In this document: piece after piece, positions 1 through 11,099 of the stretch | Position numbering within the stretch: position 1 is the first letter of the stretch | How the letters are laid out: each line of letters begins with the position of its first letter | DNA from: Hypoxylon rubiginosum | Lineage: Eukaryota > Ascomycota > Sordariomycetes > Xylariales > Hypoxylaceae | Direction of reading: 5' to 3' | Assembly (NCBI GenBank): GCA_902806565.1 | Contig: CADCXA010000025.1 | Span: 2,046,001-2,110,000, forward strand | DNA: 64,000 nt | The notes under the pieces: model-generated | The model's database searches: none | What the model was told of the DNA's origin: nothing | Seen by the model: only the letters and a program-made list of their open reading frames with translations | Position numbers and translations under genes: made by a program

Positions 1-3000
1 GATGCTTTCACCAGAATTGACATCACTGACGCTTATGGTCTTTCGGACGGAGAGGATTCACTTCAAATCAGCATCCTAAGACCCTCGGTACCAACTGGAC
101 GGCGCTTGCAAGTCCATCGACTAATCAAACGTCGACTCCTACGTAGCCCGAGAGCTCGGAAACCTCATCTTATGAAGCCAGATATGATACCGGGAGCTAA
201 TGACCCGGACCACGATGAAGTCCTGCCCATATATGGAGAATCCGACGAGGAATATGATTCGGAGACCTGGGAAGAAATGGAAGCTGAGCGAATCGAGAAG
301 GAGCAGGCGCAAAGCCGACCTGGCCTAAGCCATAACAAAGTGCAGGCCATTATTGACGGCTCTATCCAACGGTTTGCAGCTGACTGGAAGCAACGCAAAT
401 GCCCCAAGCTGGCCAAGAAGGCCAACCAATTCTGGGTCGATGCTCGAAAGATCGGCCTCAAAAGGTCACTTGATAAGAACCGCAGTAACCTTGATGCACG
501 CAAAACCCGCATTACCAAATACTCTGAGGAGATTGCACTGCAGACTTGGCGTGATGAGTCGGAGTTAAGGGAGGCTACATTTATTCTACAACTGAGCGTC
601 GAGGATAGGGAGTATTTCTCGTGGATTCTCGATGTCATCGCCGCCCCCAATGAACCCGAGAAAGGCCCGTCTCTTCCTCGAAGAGTTGCTAGAAAGACTA
701 GACAGTCGAAGCAAATCTCTGCAGAGGAAGAAATTCTAACGAGTGAATCCGAAGAAGAAATTGACAACTTCATCGTTAACGACGAGCCTTCGTTACCCGT
801 CACACCTTCTATCGGATCACCCATGAGCATTTCCGAAGACAACATGGATATGCAAGCACAATTAGATGAGAGCAACAGCTTAAACTCTCCCGAGACGCCA
901 GTAAAACGTCGCGAAGCCGAGGTTATAGATCTCATCACTCCAGAGAAGAGTGATCCGAATGCGGTGCTTGCCAATTCTCCAGAAGCGGCAGAAGTTGACG
1001 AAATAGAGCCACATAGCCCGGAAGGCCAATCAAGCGCCCTCGAATTCGGTATCGATGACTTGGAGCCAACGGAGCAGATGGTAGCCAGAGACCTAGCAAA
1101 ATATGATGCACGTTATGTCTCCCTCGTCTTCACACTAGTCAAAGGCAGGGAGCCTAGGCAGATCTGGCTGGATGTGATACTTCGTATGTTAGACAGGTCA
1201 GAAGTCATCCCGAAGTCAGAAACTATCCATCCTCAAAAGATCGAGTATATTCGTCTTGCGAGCTCGATATTCCGGCTTTTTGAAATGTATAGGGATGGCA
1301 CCTCCTACTCGATAGGTCGATACAAGAATATGAGCTATGAGGATAGAAGTGCCAAGAAGGTGGCAACGGAAAGAGATATAGGTCGGTTCGATGCTTTTAT
1401 CTATTTTCTCCGTCGCTTGTCCGACCGCTTTGAGTGGCAGGAGGAATGGATAGAGCGCCAAGTGGAACAAGAAGAGGCAGATGAGGAACTCCAACGAGAA
1501 GGTACTAAGAGAGCCACACCGGATGTTCCCGACTATGATATCACAAGCGATGAAAGTAGCTCTCCGGATGCTCTACCGACCTCTCCTAAGCCTGCGGGCA
1601 AGACGAAACGTATCGGAATTCGACAAACCCGAATCCAGGCAGCAGAGTTAATGAGAGAGGCCGAAAAGGAAAGAGCAGAAAAATACGAGATCCGACGAAA
1701 CGTACAGCGTGCAAAGCTTCAAGCGCTTGAAGAATCGGGCCTAGTAAACCTTGGTAGCCAGAAAGGCAAGATTATCAACGAGAGTAAAGACGATGACCAA
1801 GGATTCATCTACATCCATCCTAAGATTGCGCCGCGTATAAAGGAGCACCAAGTAGATGGCGTCAGGTTCATGTGGAACCAGATTGTGGGCTCCAGCGCGC
1901 AACAGGGCTGTTTGCTCGCTCACACCATGGGCCTTGGGAAAACAATGCAGATTGTTACGCTCTTGGTGGCTATCGCTGAAGCTGCAAACTCCGACGACCA
2001 TACGATCTCCTCCCAGGTACCCGACAAGTTGAAAGAATCCAAAACGCTGATCGTCTGCCCTCCCTCGCTTGTTAACAACTGGCTGGATGAGTTGCTTTTC
2101 TGGGCGCCCGACGACCACAGGCTCGGTGGCTTCTTTGGGATTGAGTCATCAAGCTCTCCGGGCACTCGTACAGGACACATTCTAAACTGGGAAGAACAAG
2201 GTGGTGTGCTCGTCATAGGCTATAATCTCTTCAAACAGGACTACAAAGACGGAGATGTCAGGGACATACTAACGAATGGTCCAAATCTCGTGGTAGCTGA
2301 TGAAGCGCATTATTTGAAGAACGAGGCTTCCAAAACCCACAGAGCTGCTGCACGCTTCAAGACCCAGAGCCGAATCGCGTTGACAGGCACCCCTCTCGCT
2401 AACAGGGTCGAAGAATATTACTCTATGATTAATTGGATTGCTCCCAATTACCTATCCGCGAGGCGTGACTTTATGTCACAATACGCCACTCCCATCCAGA
2501 ACGGGCTCAAGGGTACCGGGGGCGCCAGCGGTCTTAAACACGCCTTGAAGATGCTTCGGGTTCTCAAGAAAGAGGTGACGCCAAAGATGCAGCGGGTAAC
2601 GATTGCAGTGCTAAAGGATGACATACCCAAAAAGCAAGAATTCGTTCTGACTGTGCCTCTCACTCCGCTACAGCGAGAGGTATACGAAACCTTTATCCGT
2701 TACCATAAGGATCGTACTCCGCAACCAGGCTCTCTTGTGTGCGCGCATACGTTAGGCCTCGTCTGCGCGCATCCGTGCATTTTCACCACGAAGCTGAAAG
2801 CCGTACAAAAATTAGATGAGCCAACGGAGCTTCTTCCTACAAAACTCATTATCGACGAATTGACGATACTGAACAAGGAGAAATACCTTAATGCGGCCTC
2901 CTTATCTTGGAAGATCCTAATACTAATGTCAATCCTCGAGGAGTGCAGACGCCTAGGCGATCCAGTTGTCCTCTTCAGCCAGTCGATGCATGCCCTTGAC

Positions 3001-4746
3001 TATCTCGAGCAAATACTCCGACAAAAGAAGTTTTCCTTGTCGCGGCTAGATGGGAGCACCAATATGAACCTCCGACAGCCTATGGTTAAGGAATTCAACA
3101 AGAGTCAGATCAATATATTCCTCATCTCTACCAAAGCCGGTGGTGAAGGGTTCAACATTGTCGCGGCTAATCGGGTTATTATTTTCGACTCTAAATTCAA
3201 TCCTCAGGACGAGCAGCAGGCAGTCGGGCGAGCGTATCGTCTTGGCCAGAAGAAACCAGTTTTTGTTTACCGGTTTATTTGTGGAGGCACAATCGAGGAA
3301 CAAGCGTTGAACCTACAAATATGGAAAATGCAGCTAGCTTCTCGGGTTGTCGACAAGAAGAACCCGATAAACAGATCCGTAGGGTTGAATCAGTCACTCC
3401 AGATGCCTTCAGAGCCCGAACAACAGGATCTTGACGGATACATTGGCAATGACAGCGTTCTCGACAAGGTCATAGAGGAACATAGGTCTGGTATTCGAGC
3501 TATTACGATGACGGATACTTTCGAACAGGAAGAATTAGAAAGTGCTCACCTGACAGCGGAAGACATCGCGGAAGCTGACAGGTTGATTGCCGAAAACGAG
3601 GCCCGTAGGTTGGGGAAACCTATCCCGCCCACAGATCGTAAAACTAGTTCACTTGTCGTACCTGCTGGTTTCCGACCTACCCCTCCTAGAGGGGTTCCAT
3701 CTGATCTTCCTACAGGTATACCTACGGGTTATACAGCTAATCCGCCTATCATGCCTAGAAGTTTCCCATCTTTGTACGAATCTTTGCAGTCTGGACCCCC
3801 TCCGGGGCTCCAACTGAGCTCAAATATAGACCGGCAACCTCTTTCAGTCGCGCCTCTGGCTTCTGTAGAAAGTCAAAGTTATAGGATCACTAGTGATCTC
3901 TTACGAATCTCAGCGAACAAGGGGAATGTCAAGGCTCCTGAAACTATGGAGCGCCCACCGAACAACAACTTGGCCGATCTGCGTGACCCCCTGCACCCTA
4001 TTCAGGGTCCTATACCACACACCCAGGATCAGTCTCCAAGTCGTACCCTAATTCACCAAGACATGGTTTGGGATAAACAATCAGCTTTTAAAGGTGAACT
4101 AGCACGACTATTCTCGAAGAACGCCATCCCTACCGACTCGGATCAGGATATGGGACGAAAGGTCGCAAGCCGTGTCACGGCAGAAGTGTGGGACCAACAA
4201 CCCGAAGTTCAAGGCGAAGTTAAACAGGCCATCATCGACGCGGCAAGTTCTTCGCGATTCGTACAGGGCATCTGCATGGGTTTCCTCCCTGTGAAAGACC
4301 TTGCCACCATGAAGCCGGATGACATTGCGAGGCAACGCGCTGCATGGGAGGAAATGGCCGAGGCAGACTGGAATGTCATGAAGCCATCCAGTCAAGCCAA
4401 GGCGAACCTTGATGTAGGAGACCCGACACTTACTCAACAGAGACAGACCTAAACTAATCATACCGATGGGCAGCATCCCCGAGATGCTCTTCACAAGCTA
4501 CCATCTACTCCTAGGAGCGAAGACCACAAATCTGGACAGCATAAATCTCACCGTTTAGACGATCGGAAGGCGTTGGAAGCTGTTATGGAGCGTAGGAAGG
4601 CTAAGAACTCCTCCCATGACAAGAATCCTCGTCTACCTCCTTGGGCCGTAACAGCTGTTGCCAAACGTGGTCGGTCAACATCGACATCGCCCTCTGCCGC
4701 GTCTCCAGCAACCACCTCGCGCCAGCCTAGGCATCCTTTTTCCTAA
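1..4746 (+). CDS. SNF2/Rad54-family DNA-dependent ATPase (ATRX/ARIP4-like), 5' truncated
   Basis: The frame is open from base 1, so the true start lies upstream of the window. The protein is a double-lobed SNF2 motor that should translocate on DNA and remodel chromatin or repair complexes in the nucleus. Counting the first in-window codon as residue 1, motif I is MGLGKT near residue 643, motif II is DEAH near 767, followed by LTGTPLANR; the helicase-C lobe has DGSTN near 1017, TKAGGEGFN and QAVGRAYRLGQ near 1076. The first 600 residues are acidic and Ser/Glu-rich with a coiled-coil-like stretch before the ATPase. The frame hits TAA at 4450-4452, but the same frame then stays open with protein-like sequence to TAA 4744-4746; a 60-nt intron at 4414-4473 (GTAGGA donor, ACTAAT branch, GGGCAG acceptor) removes the first stop without shifting the frame. 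Exons: <1..4413, 4474..4746. Subfamily is inferred; the ATPase family is certain. Confidence 0.88.
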
Positions 4747-5767
4747 CAGCCTCCCTTTTTTCCTCCGACGTACCTTCACGACCTGATTGCGGATTCATTT
4801 GATGTCGATGAAATTCTTTTTTTCAATCGCTACTTGCACTTCGGTACAATGGCGTTTTCTACGGCTTGTTGTGTTTGTTTTTGATGTATGAGAAATGAGA
4901 TACCCGAAGAACGGAGAAGAGGGAATGTCTACGTCTTGTAATGACCGAGGAGAGCAAATCTCTTGAGTGGTGGGAGGCGTTAGCTCACGGACTTGTGATG
5001 CTCTAGATAAGACTTTTCTGGCTTTAGCTATTGCTCTCAGATACCTCATCAAGGGAGTAGCAACTCGGTCTCTCCGTATGAGAACAGAATAAATATTGCG
5101 TTGACTTCATCTACGAATAAAATGAAATCGTAGTTGTGCGTGACTTACCACTCCGGACTTTCATTGACAGCAAGCTCGTCTGTCTAATGCTTACGTAAAT
5201 ACAGTAACAGCACGCATCTTGATCTTTTTGCAAGATAGATTCTATCTCAAGCTAAAGCGCCTACGGGTCTGGTCACCCATAGGGCTCTAATGGAAATAAC
5301 TCGAATTTTAATACCTAAAACCCCCTCATTTGCTGAAATTTCTCCATACAACCCACAAACAACAAAGGTGAGTGATTTATAATTTTAAACCCTCTTTTAT
5401 AACAAAACTTTTATCAAGCAATATTATAGCCAAATTATTTGTAATCTCCTCAATCTAACAAATCTAATGATTATACTTTTGGTATATAAGATTTGTAAGA
5501 TACACGGTTATACAAGCTTGTACGAACCTGTACAGGGTTGCTTTAACGAGATGTCAATCAAACAATCTTCAAAAGGCTTGCCAAGGTGACGTTAGGTTAT
5601 TTCAAGCTAGCGTAAGACTAATATTTTCTATAACCTACTAGGCAGTACGAATGATCTACCACTATAATCTTCGCAGCAAACCAAGTTCAGAAAGGTATGT
5701 ATGCCGAGGTTATTGCTTTAAAAGTAAGCTGACAGAGTAAAACAGGTTTGAACAAGCTCAAACGACC
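4747..5767. other. intergenic, AT-rich, no gene seen
   Basis: No coding signal on either strand. The stretch from about 5270 to 5560 is clearly AT-rich compared with the flanking genes, as expected for old repeat-derived or mutated non-coding DNA. A 12-base inverted-repeat-like word, ACAAGCTTGTAC, lies at 5512-5523 and recurs inside the second intron of the next gene. Confidence 0.5.
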
Positions 5768-6507
5768 ATGTCAGATGACGTACTACCCTTGAGCAACTGG
5801 ATTTGGGCGGGCACAGCACTCGAAAAGCCTGGTCAAGACTTTGATAGCAACGATAGTTTGCAACTTACAAGTCACGCAGTTGATCAACTACGTTCGGCCG
5901 AGTATAACGACGTACGAGAGCTTATTGAGGCTGTCCCGGTTTGTATATATTTGCCTATGGTTTGTAAAATAAGAGCTGACCTCCTATAGGTTTTGCCACG
6001 TTTAATTAAGCTCAAAGAGCTTCGAGAAAATGGACGAAAAGTTACTCCAAAGCTTAAACTCGACCGCCAGCAAAAGATGTCGGCTATCGCGGCCTTTATA
6101 ACGATCCCACAAGTAAATACAGAGTCCTGCCAGCAGTGTAAAAACAAGAAGTCACGTGGTCCTTGCTCCGAGTGTGTGGCAGGAGGGGGTCACGTGTTTA
6201 ACGGGGCTTGTACAAACTGTCAATTCTCAAGTACGGCGTCTGCTTGCTCGTTTTATATTGGTAGGTTTATTACAAGCTTGTACAAGTTAAATCAGGTCTA
6301 ACCAAACCAGCTGCTACTCGCAAGAGTCGAAAACGGGCTAGGAAGGGCTCCTCCGAAGGAGATGAAGATGGACGCAACTTTGACCTTACCACGGAGATCC
6401 TTAAGCAACGGTCGACAGCAGAGCTGGAGATTTGGATAGGGCTGATTAAGGAAGAGATCGAGTCCCGTGAGTTCGCGATTAGTCGTGCCCACTTGCGCCG
6501 GGCCTAG
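5768..6507 (+). CDS. DUF3716-type cysteine-rich fungal protein
   Basis: Three exons, 5768..5938, 5990..6260 and 6311..6507, give 212 aa. The introns (51 and 50 nt) have GTTTGT/GTAGGT donors, GCTGAC and TCTAAC branch sites and TATAG/CCAG acceptors, and each would introduce a stop if retained. The C-terminal half carries a zinc-ribbon-like pattern: C104-x2-C107, RGPC116-x2-C119, then GAC131-x2-C134 and C143SF, which is the layout I know from the fungal DUF3716 family. After the cysteines comes a basic linker (KSRKRARKG) and a short helical tail. DUF3716 genes have no established function and often occur in variable, repeat-rich parts of fungal genomes, which agrees with the AT-rich flank. Family assignment is from motif memory and would need a profile search. 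Confidence 0.72.
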
Positions 6508-7009
6508 CCAAACTTGTAGGGGCTTGTAACAAGGCGTTTTTGGTGGATATAATGGTATTTTAAGAATTCTCCGTTGTGGCACTATTATACATATCCTGCA
6601 CCTGGACAAGCTGAAAGGTACCTAGGTACTTCGCTGGATGCAAATGTTATTTTTTTCTCTCTAAGTTGCTCGTCCGCCCCTTTCGTTCCCGTGTCTTTCC
6701 AGATTATATTAAAAAAATGCCTGCCACCAACGCCTTGCGGTTCCGGCCAAATCCGTTGCAAGTATTATGATAAACCCCCTTTCCCCCCTAACAAAACACC
6801 GGGCTTTCTGTATCCGTAGCTCTAGTGGACCGAGGCCCCGAGAAAAGAGGGGGCGCTCTTCTTCCGTTTACTGATGGTGATCATGACGAAACCATCGAGC
6901 CCCTGAGATACCGATGCCGATGGTGAGACAAGACAAGACAAGACAAACGCAAATACAAGTGTCTAACATCGAGTATATTACCCCCCATTAGCCTAACTTG
7001 GTATGTAAA
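6508..7009. other. intergenic, convergent 3' ends
   Basis: Holds the 3' flanks of the DUF3716 gene and of arp8, which converge here. One TACCTAGGTA palindrome at 6619-6628 and a short GACAA repeat at 6927-6946. No gene seen. Confidence 0.5.
6927..6946. repeat. short tandem repeat (GACAA)4
   Basis: Four exact copies of the pentamer GACAA in the arp8 3' flank. Confidence 0.9.
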
Positions 7010-9383
7010 CTACCAAGCCCAGAGCACCTTATGATGCAGAGCCCTAGCGCCGAGCCTCTCGAACTCGAAGGGAGTGATCCAGGAGTCGTTGGCGGGGAGC
7101 TTGGCGAAGACGGAGGCGCCCTTCCAGGCCACCACCTGCTCGTCCATGTCGCGGGCCGAGTGGGTGATCAAGATACGCTCGGCGAGCTCGGGGCGCCGGG
7201 CCTTCAGCTTGGCCTCGAGGACGCCGGCGAAGTGGGGTGTCTTGGAGCCGCCGCCTACTACCATGATGCTCCCCAAGTAGTCGCGCAGCTTCTTGTCGTC
7301 TGTCTTGGCCGCGTTCTGGATGCTCGTTAAGATCGCGATGTCGAGCGGCACCACCGGTAGCACCGCGTCCCGCTCCGCCGCCAGCGCCTTCGCACTCCGT
7401 GCTGCCGAGTCCACGAACATGCCCGGGGGCGGCGCAGGCGAGGCCCCGTTCCGCGCGGTGGAAGCGCCGTTGGGCGCCGGGCTGCCGGTCCCCGTCACGG
7501 TGCCGTTGGCGCCGAAGTGGAAGGCCGGAGGGACGGGGGTCGACGTCCCCTCGGGGGCTGGCGAGGCGGCGGCCGAACCGCCGGGGGTACCATTGTTGAG
7601 GTCACCTCGTAGGAAGTTAGAGAACGGCTGGGATTTCTCCTTGGCAGGCGTCGAGAAGGCAGCCGGGTCGGAAGGTAAGGGTGGTTGGAAGCCGTTCGCG
7701 TTAGAGACTATAGACGGCTTGATAAGAGCAAGTATAGCGGTCTGGGCGGCAGAACCAGGGTCGTCGGGAACCTCGACATCGTATGCGTTATATGACCGGT
7801 CGATTAGCTTTCTCCGACCGCGTAGCTTAGCCGAATTATCAAATATGGCGGGATCGTAGAAGCCCATGGGGGCGAGGATAACCTCGTCGTACGTCTTGAA
7901 CTGGTACTTGCGGGTAGGTTGATTCGGGGCGCGAAGGTGAAAGTTGAATGTCTGTACCGAGACGTCCTTCTGGGACATTGTGCAGTACTTGATCTTCAGC
8001 TCCTCGGCTAGGAGGAAGTCATAACGCCGTCTGAGGTTGATATCTTGGTAAGGGAAATTGTCGTAAAGCATCATCTTCATAAACGTCTCCGTAACGTCGT
8101 AACCTCCGTACTTGAGGTTGATGCGAGAATCCTCTATGCACAGCCCATCCTCAACACAGGCGATCGAGGTTTTCTGAGCTCCCACATCCACCACGCACGC
8201 CTGGGTATAGCCAGCACCAAACGTTGCTGCCATGCTCTCCTGTATGAAGCATATTTTGTTGAACTCGAACCACGTCATGCAGGACTTGAGAATTTGCTCC
8301 ACGTATTTCTTGTCGTACAGATCCGGGATGACGAATACGCAGCTGTAGTTCCTCCAGGTACTATTCCTCGTCAGCCCAAGCTCATGCCGGATAGCCTTGT
8401 CTAAGAGCGTCTCAAAGTCGTCGTATAAGTGTTCGGCTGTCGTGTAATCGTCCTCGTTAAGCCAACCGCTCTGCATGGGCCACCATAGCTTGAACTTCGG
8501 GTTCGAATCGTCGGGAATGCGCTGGGCAGATTGGCCAATGAAGCACGATGCTATTGACTTCGGGTCCTCCAAGGCCTTGATATCGGTCCATTCGATTTGC
8601 AATGGGTCGTTGTGCAAGGGAATCTCTTCGGATTCCGTCCGTCTGTTGAAGTTGACGACTAACTCCTTAGAGTTGGGCAGGACCTTGTGCTTATTGGCGC
8701 GCATCTCGACCTTCAGATCATTACACTGCTTCTGGAACTTCTTGGTCCACTCCTCGCCGTACTGTTGGTCTGTGGTCTTGGCCTCGAACTGGCGCCGGGG
8801 TAGAGCCTCGTACATCTCTGACTCGGTCTGGGGGAACTTGGTCGCGATAGCCATAGGTATTGTCTTGGGTAGGGCATCGCTAGCAAAACCTATTCGTAGG
8901 TTCTGACTGCCGGGATGTATTACAATGACCTTGGAAGGATCCAGGCCCTCGTTGGCGGCGGGGGCGACATCGTCCTGCGGAATCTCTGCGACGGGGAGTG
9001 GCACCTCGGCATGGCCATTGCGCGCAAGAGCTCGATCGCGGTCTTTAGCAGTCTGAACGAGTCGATCTCTATTAGCCTCGGCTTGCAGTCGGAGTGCTAG
9101 GACTTGGTCATCTCGTTTCATATAATCACTATGATAAAGACATCAGCCTCGTCAATTGTACATGCAATTTCTCGGAGCGATGCATACGTGTAATAGTTCT
9201 TCTGATTGATGGGAGTGACATCGGGCCAGCTCGTCTGTTTCATGCCATTGTCGGTTCGTTCAAGTCCTGAGGCGATAGCATGTCAGCGACGTATCCATCA
9301 AGGCGCGTAAAAGAAATCAATGGCTTATGGTAGTTAAACTAACCTTCCCTAAGGAGGACCTTCTCGCTAACTTTACCAACCAT
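7010..9383 (-). CDS. arp8: actin-related protein 8, INO80 chromatin-remodelling subunit
   Basis: Arp8 belongs to the INO80 complex, where with actin and Arp4 it forms the nucleosome- and linker-DNA-binding module. Exons on the minus strand: 9383..9344, 9266..9188, 9128..7010; 745 aa. The start is the ATG at 9383 because splicing two short 5' exons restores a typical fungal Arp8 N-terminus (MVGKVSEKVLLREGLERTD, then TPINQKNYYT) that joins to DYMKRDDQVLALRLQ. Actin-fold signatures include VIHPGSQNLRIGF, VVDVGAQKTSIACVEDG and IMVVGGGSKTPHF, ending in SWITPFEFERLGARALHHK. A low-complexity Pro/Ala/Gly insert lies between the last two subdomains (about nt 7400-7640), as in other fungal Arp8 proteins, and is very GC-rich. 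Introns are 77 and 59 nt with GT-AG ends. Confidence 0.95.
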
Positions 9384-10400
9384 GTTCGCGACGTAGATTG
9401 GATGGTGGTGTTATGATGGCTTCATCTAGATGGGTGTTTTGCTGAAGCGTTTGCTGTTGGGCGGGAGGAAAAGATTACGTGCACGTTATTGTTTTAATTT
9501 TTTTACTTGTCAACGTTGAATTGGCTTTGAAGTTTTCCTCTTTCTCCCTGCAGTGCCATATCCCGACGCAACTGTACCGACCCGAATATTCTCAGCTACC
9601 TAGCAGGCTGGCAGGCTAGCTACCGTTCTGGGACCGCGCCTACTAAGCCATATTTGTATTAGCGCGGGTGGGCCTGGTGGCTTTAATTGCTTCTTATCGT
9701 TATCAAGACACGCGATAGCATCAATTGAATTCAATCCCATCACTAAAACGCCAAGAACAGTCAATATAAAGAATGAGAGGAAACACCCCGGAAATACAAC
9801 CTTGGAAGTGAGTCTTTAAATATTAATATTATATACTACTTCTAAGATTCGGAAATCAGAAGTAGAGGTCTGGATTTAGTGGTCTCTATGGTTCGCTAAA
9901 TCCAGTGCTGTTTTGCTTACAGCTTACAGACATACAGCAAACTGATAATCTGACGTACGCAGCCTTTCTTTCATACGAGTATAAAGAGCAACTCATGATT
10001 AAAACTCCCAATTATTCTTTTACCGGTAGTAGATTTCTAGCTATCATTATTATTCTAAGATTTCCCCCTTGGATTTAACGAAGAGGCTAAAGTCTTCACC
10101 GAGTCACCTGACGGCCAGATGTTCTATGACGTCGCCTCTTTGATTGACCTAGACCTTTCCTACTTCCCCAAATTCATATTTGAGCTTGTCACCACGTCTA
10201 TTTTCTCCTAACTTATCTTAGCACAGCTGCCTAGCAAATATAAGAAAAGACACGTATTACTGTAACAATCATAAAGCACTAGTACTACGAAAACTTAATA
10301 AACCACACAGAAAGTTACTAGCTTTTGCTTCTACTTCTACTTCTACTTCTACTTCTACTTCTACCGTACCTCATTCTAGTCATCTAGGTATACGCTCATC
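9384..10400. other. intergenic between divergent arp8 and the proline-rich gene
   Basis: Promoter-side region of two divergently transcribed genes; no gene seen. It contains a hexamer microsatellite directly before the downstream gene. Confidence 0.5.
10328..10364. repeat. microsatellite (CTTCTA)n
   Basis: About six copies of a pyrimidine-rich hexamer, ending roughly 35 bases before the ATG at 10401. It probably lies in the core promoter or 5' leader of that gene. Confidence 0.9.
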
Positions 10401-11099
10401 ATGGCTCCCATTCCAGTCTATACAAACAGCCCTATTGTTGCCGCTAAGGCTTCGGGGATAACACCTCAGACTGATCAGCCTCCGTCTGTTTCGAAGCCGG
10501 CCAAAACTACTGCATCATCTACGTCACCTAACCCGGCCTCATATCCGTCTGCGCAACCGGGCGCCGCACCCTCGTTGCCCACTCCTACGGCCACCGCTCA
10601 AGCTTACAGTTATGATGGTCCGCCGCCACCACAGCCAGGGGCTACTCCCGTCTCGTCCCGCGCCGTAAGTACCAGTATCCCCCCGCCGCCAAAGGCGGGT
10701 GAGAAGTATCAGCCGCCCCAGCAGACGCCCGCGCCCCAACCCTTGAGCATGCCGTATCCCCAGCAGATGTCTATCCCGGCGCCTACTGCATCCTATCCGG
10801 CTCAGCAATTTGGCACATCTACGGCCTCGGTGCCTGCTTCGTATAACAGCCAAGGGCCCACAGCTTCGACCGGCTCAGGGTTCCATAATCTAGAACACCC
10901 TCCAGGATATCACCAGAATGCCAACGCTTCCGAGTTAGGCAGATATCAGAGAGCGACCACCCAACAGCAGCGTGAGTTAGAAGACCAGAGGGAGGATACC
11001 AACGGAGTTTGGGATTCTGCGAGGAAATGGGCTCAGCAGACTGGAGAGAAAATCGCCGCGGCCGAAAGCGAAGTATGGAAAAAGATCAACAAAGAATGA
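10401..11099 (+). CDS. conserved proline-rich fungal protein, function unknown
   Basis: A single exon of 232 aa. The first 150 residues are low-complexity and dominated by Pro, Ala, Ser, Thr and Gln, with PPPPQPGA and IPPPPKAGEKY blocks. The C-terminus is different: LEHPPGYHQN, NASELGRYQRA and then an amphipathic helical tail, GVWDSARKWAQQTGEKI...AESEVWKKINKE. The tail looks conserved and is probably the functional part; I recognise the overall architecture as common in Pezizomycotina but know no assigned role. No signal peptide or membrane segment. The ATG is preceded by a pyrimidine-rich leader. It could be a vesicle- or RNA-associated adaptor, but nothing in the sequence decides this. Confidence 0.78.
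   Translation: MAPIPVYTNSPIVAAKASGITPQTDQPPSVSKPAKTTASSTSPNPASYPSAQPGAAPSLPTPTATAQAYSYDGPPPPQPGATPVSSRAVSTSIPPPPKAGEKYQPPQQTPAPQPLSMPYPQQMSIPAPTASYPAQQFGTSTASVPASYNSQGPTASTGSGFHNLEHPPGYHQNANASELGRYQRATTQQQRELEDQREDTNGVWDSARKWAQQTGEKIAAAESEVWKKINKE

Noticed and set aside
165..974. Long antisense frame opposite the SNF2 gene (269 codons)
   Set aside because: It mirrors a strongly supported coding frame, and its Ser-rich translation has no domain; a shadow of codon bias.
1..9383. SNF2 ATPase and Arp8 as a chromatin-remodelling gene cluster
   Set aside because: They are separated by an unrelated gene, converge rather than share a promoter, and the ATPase is not of the Ino80 type; proximity is probably chance.
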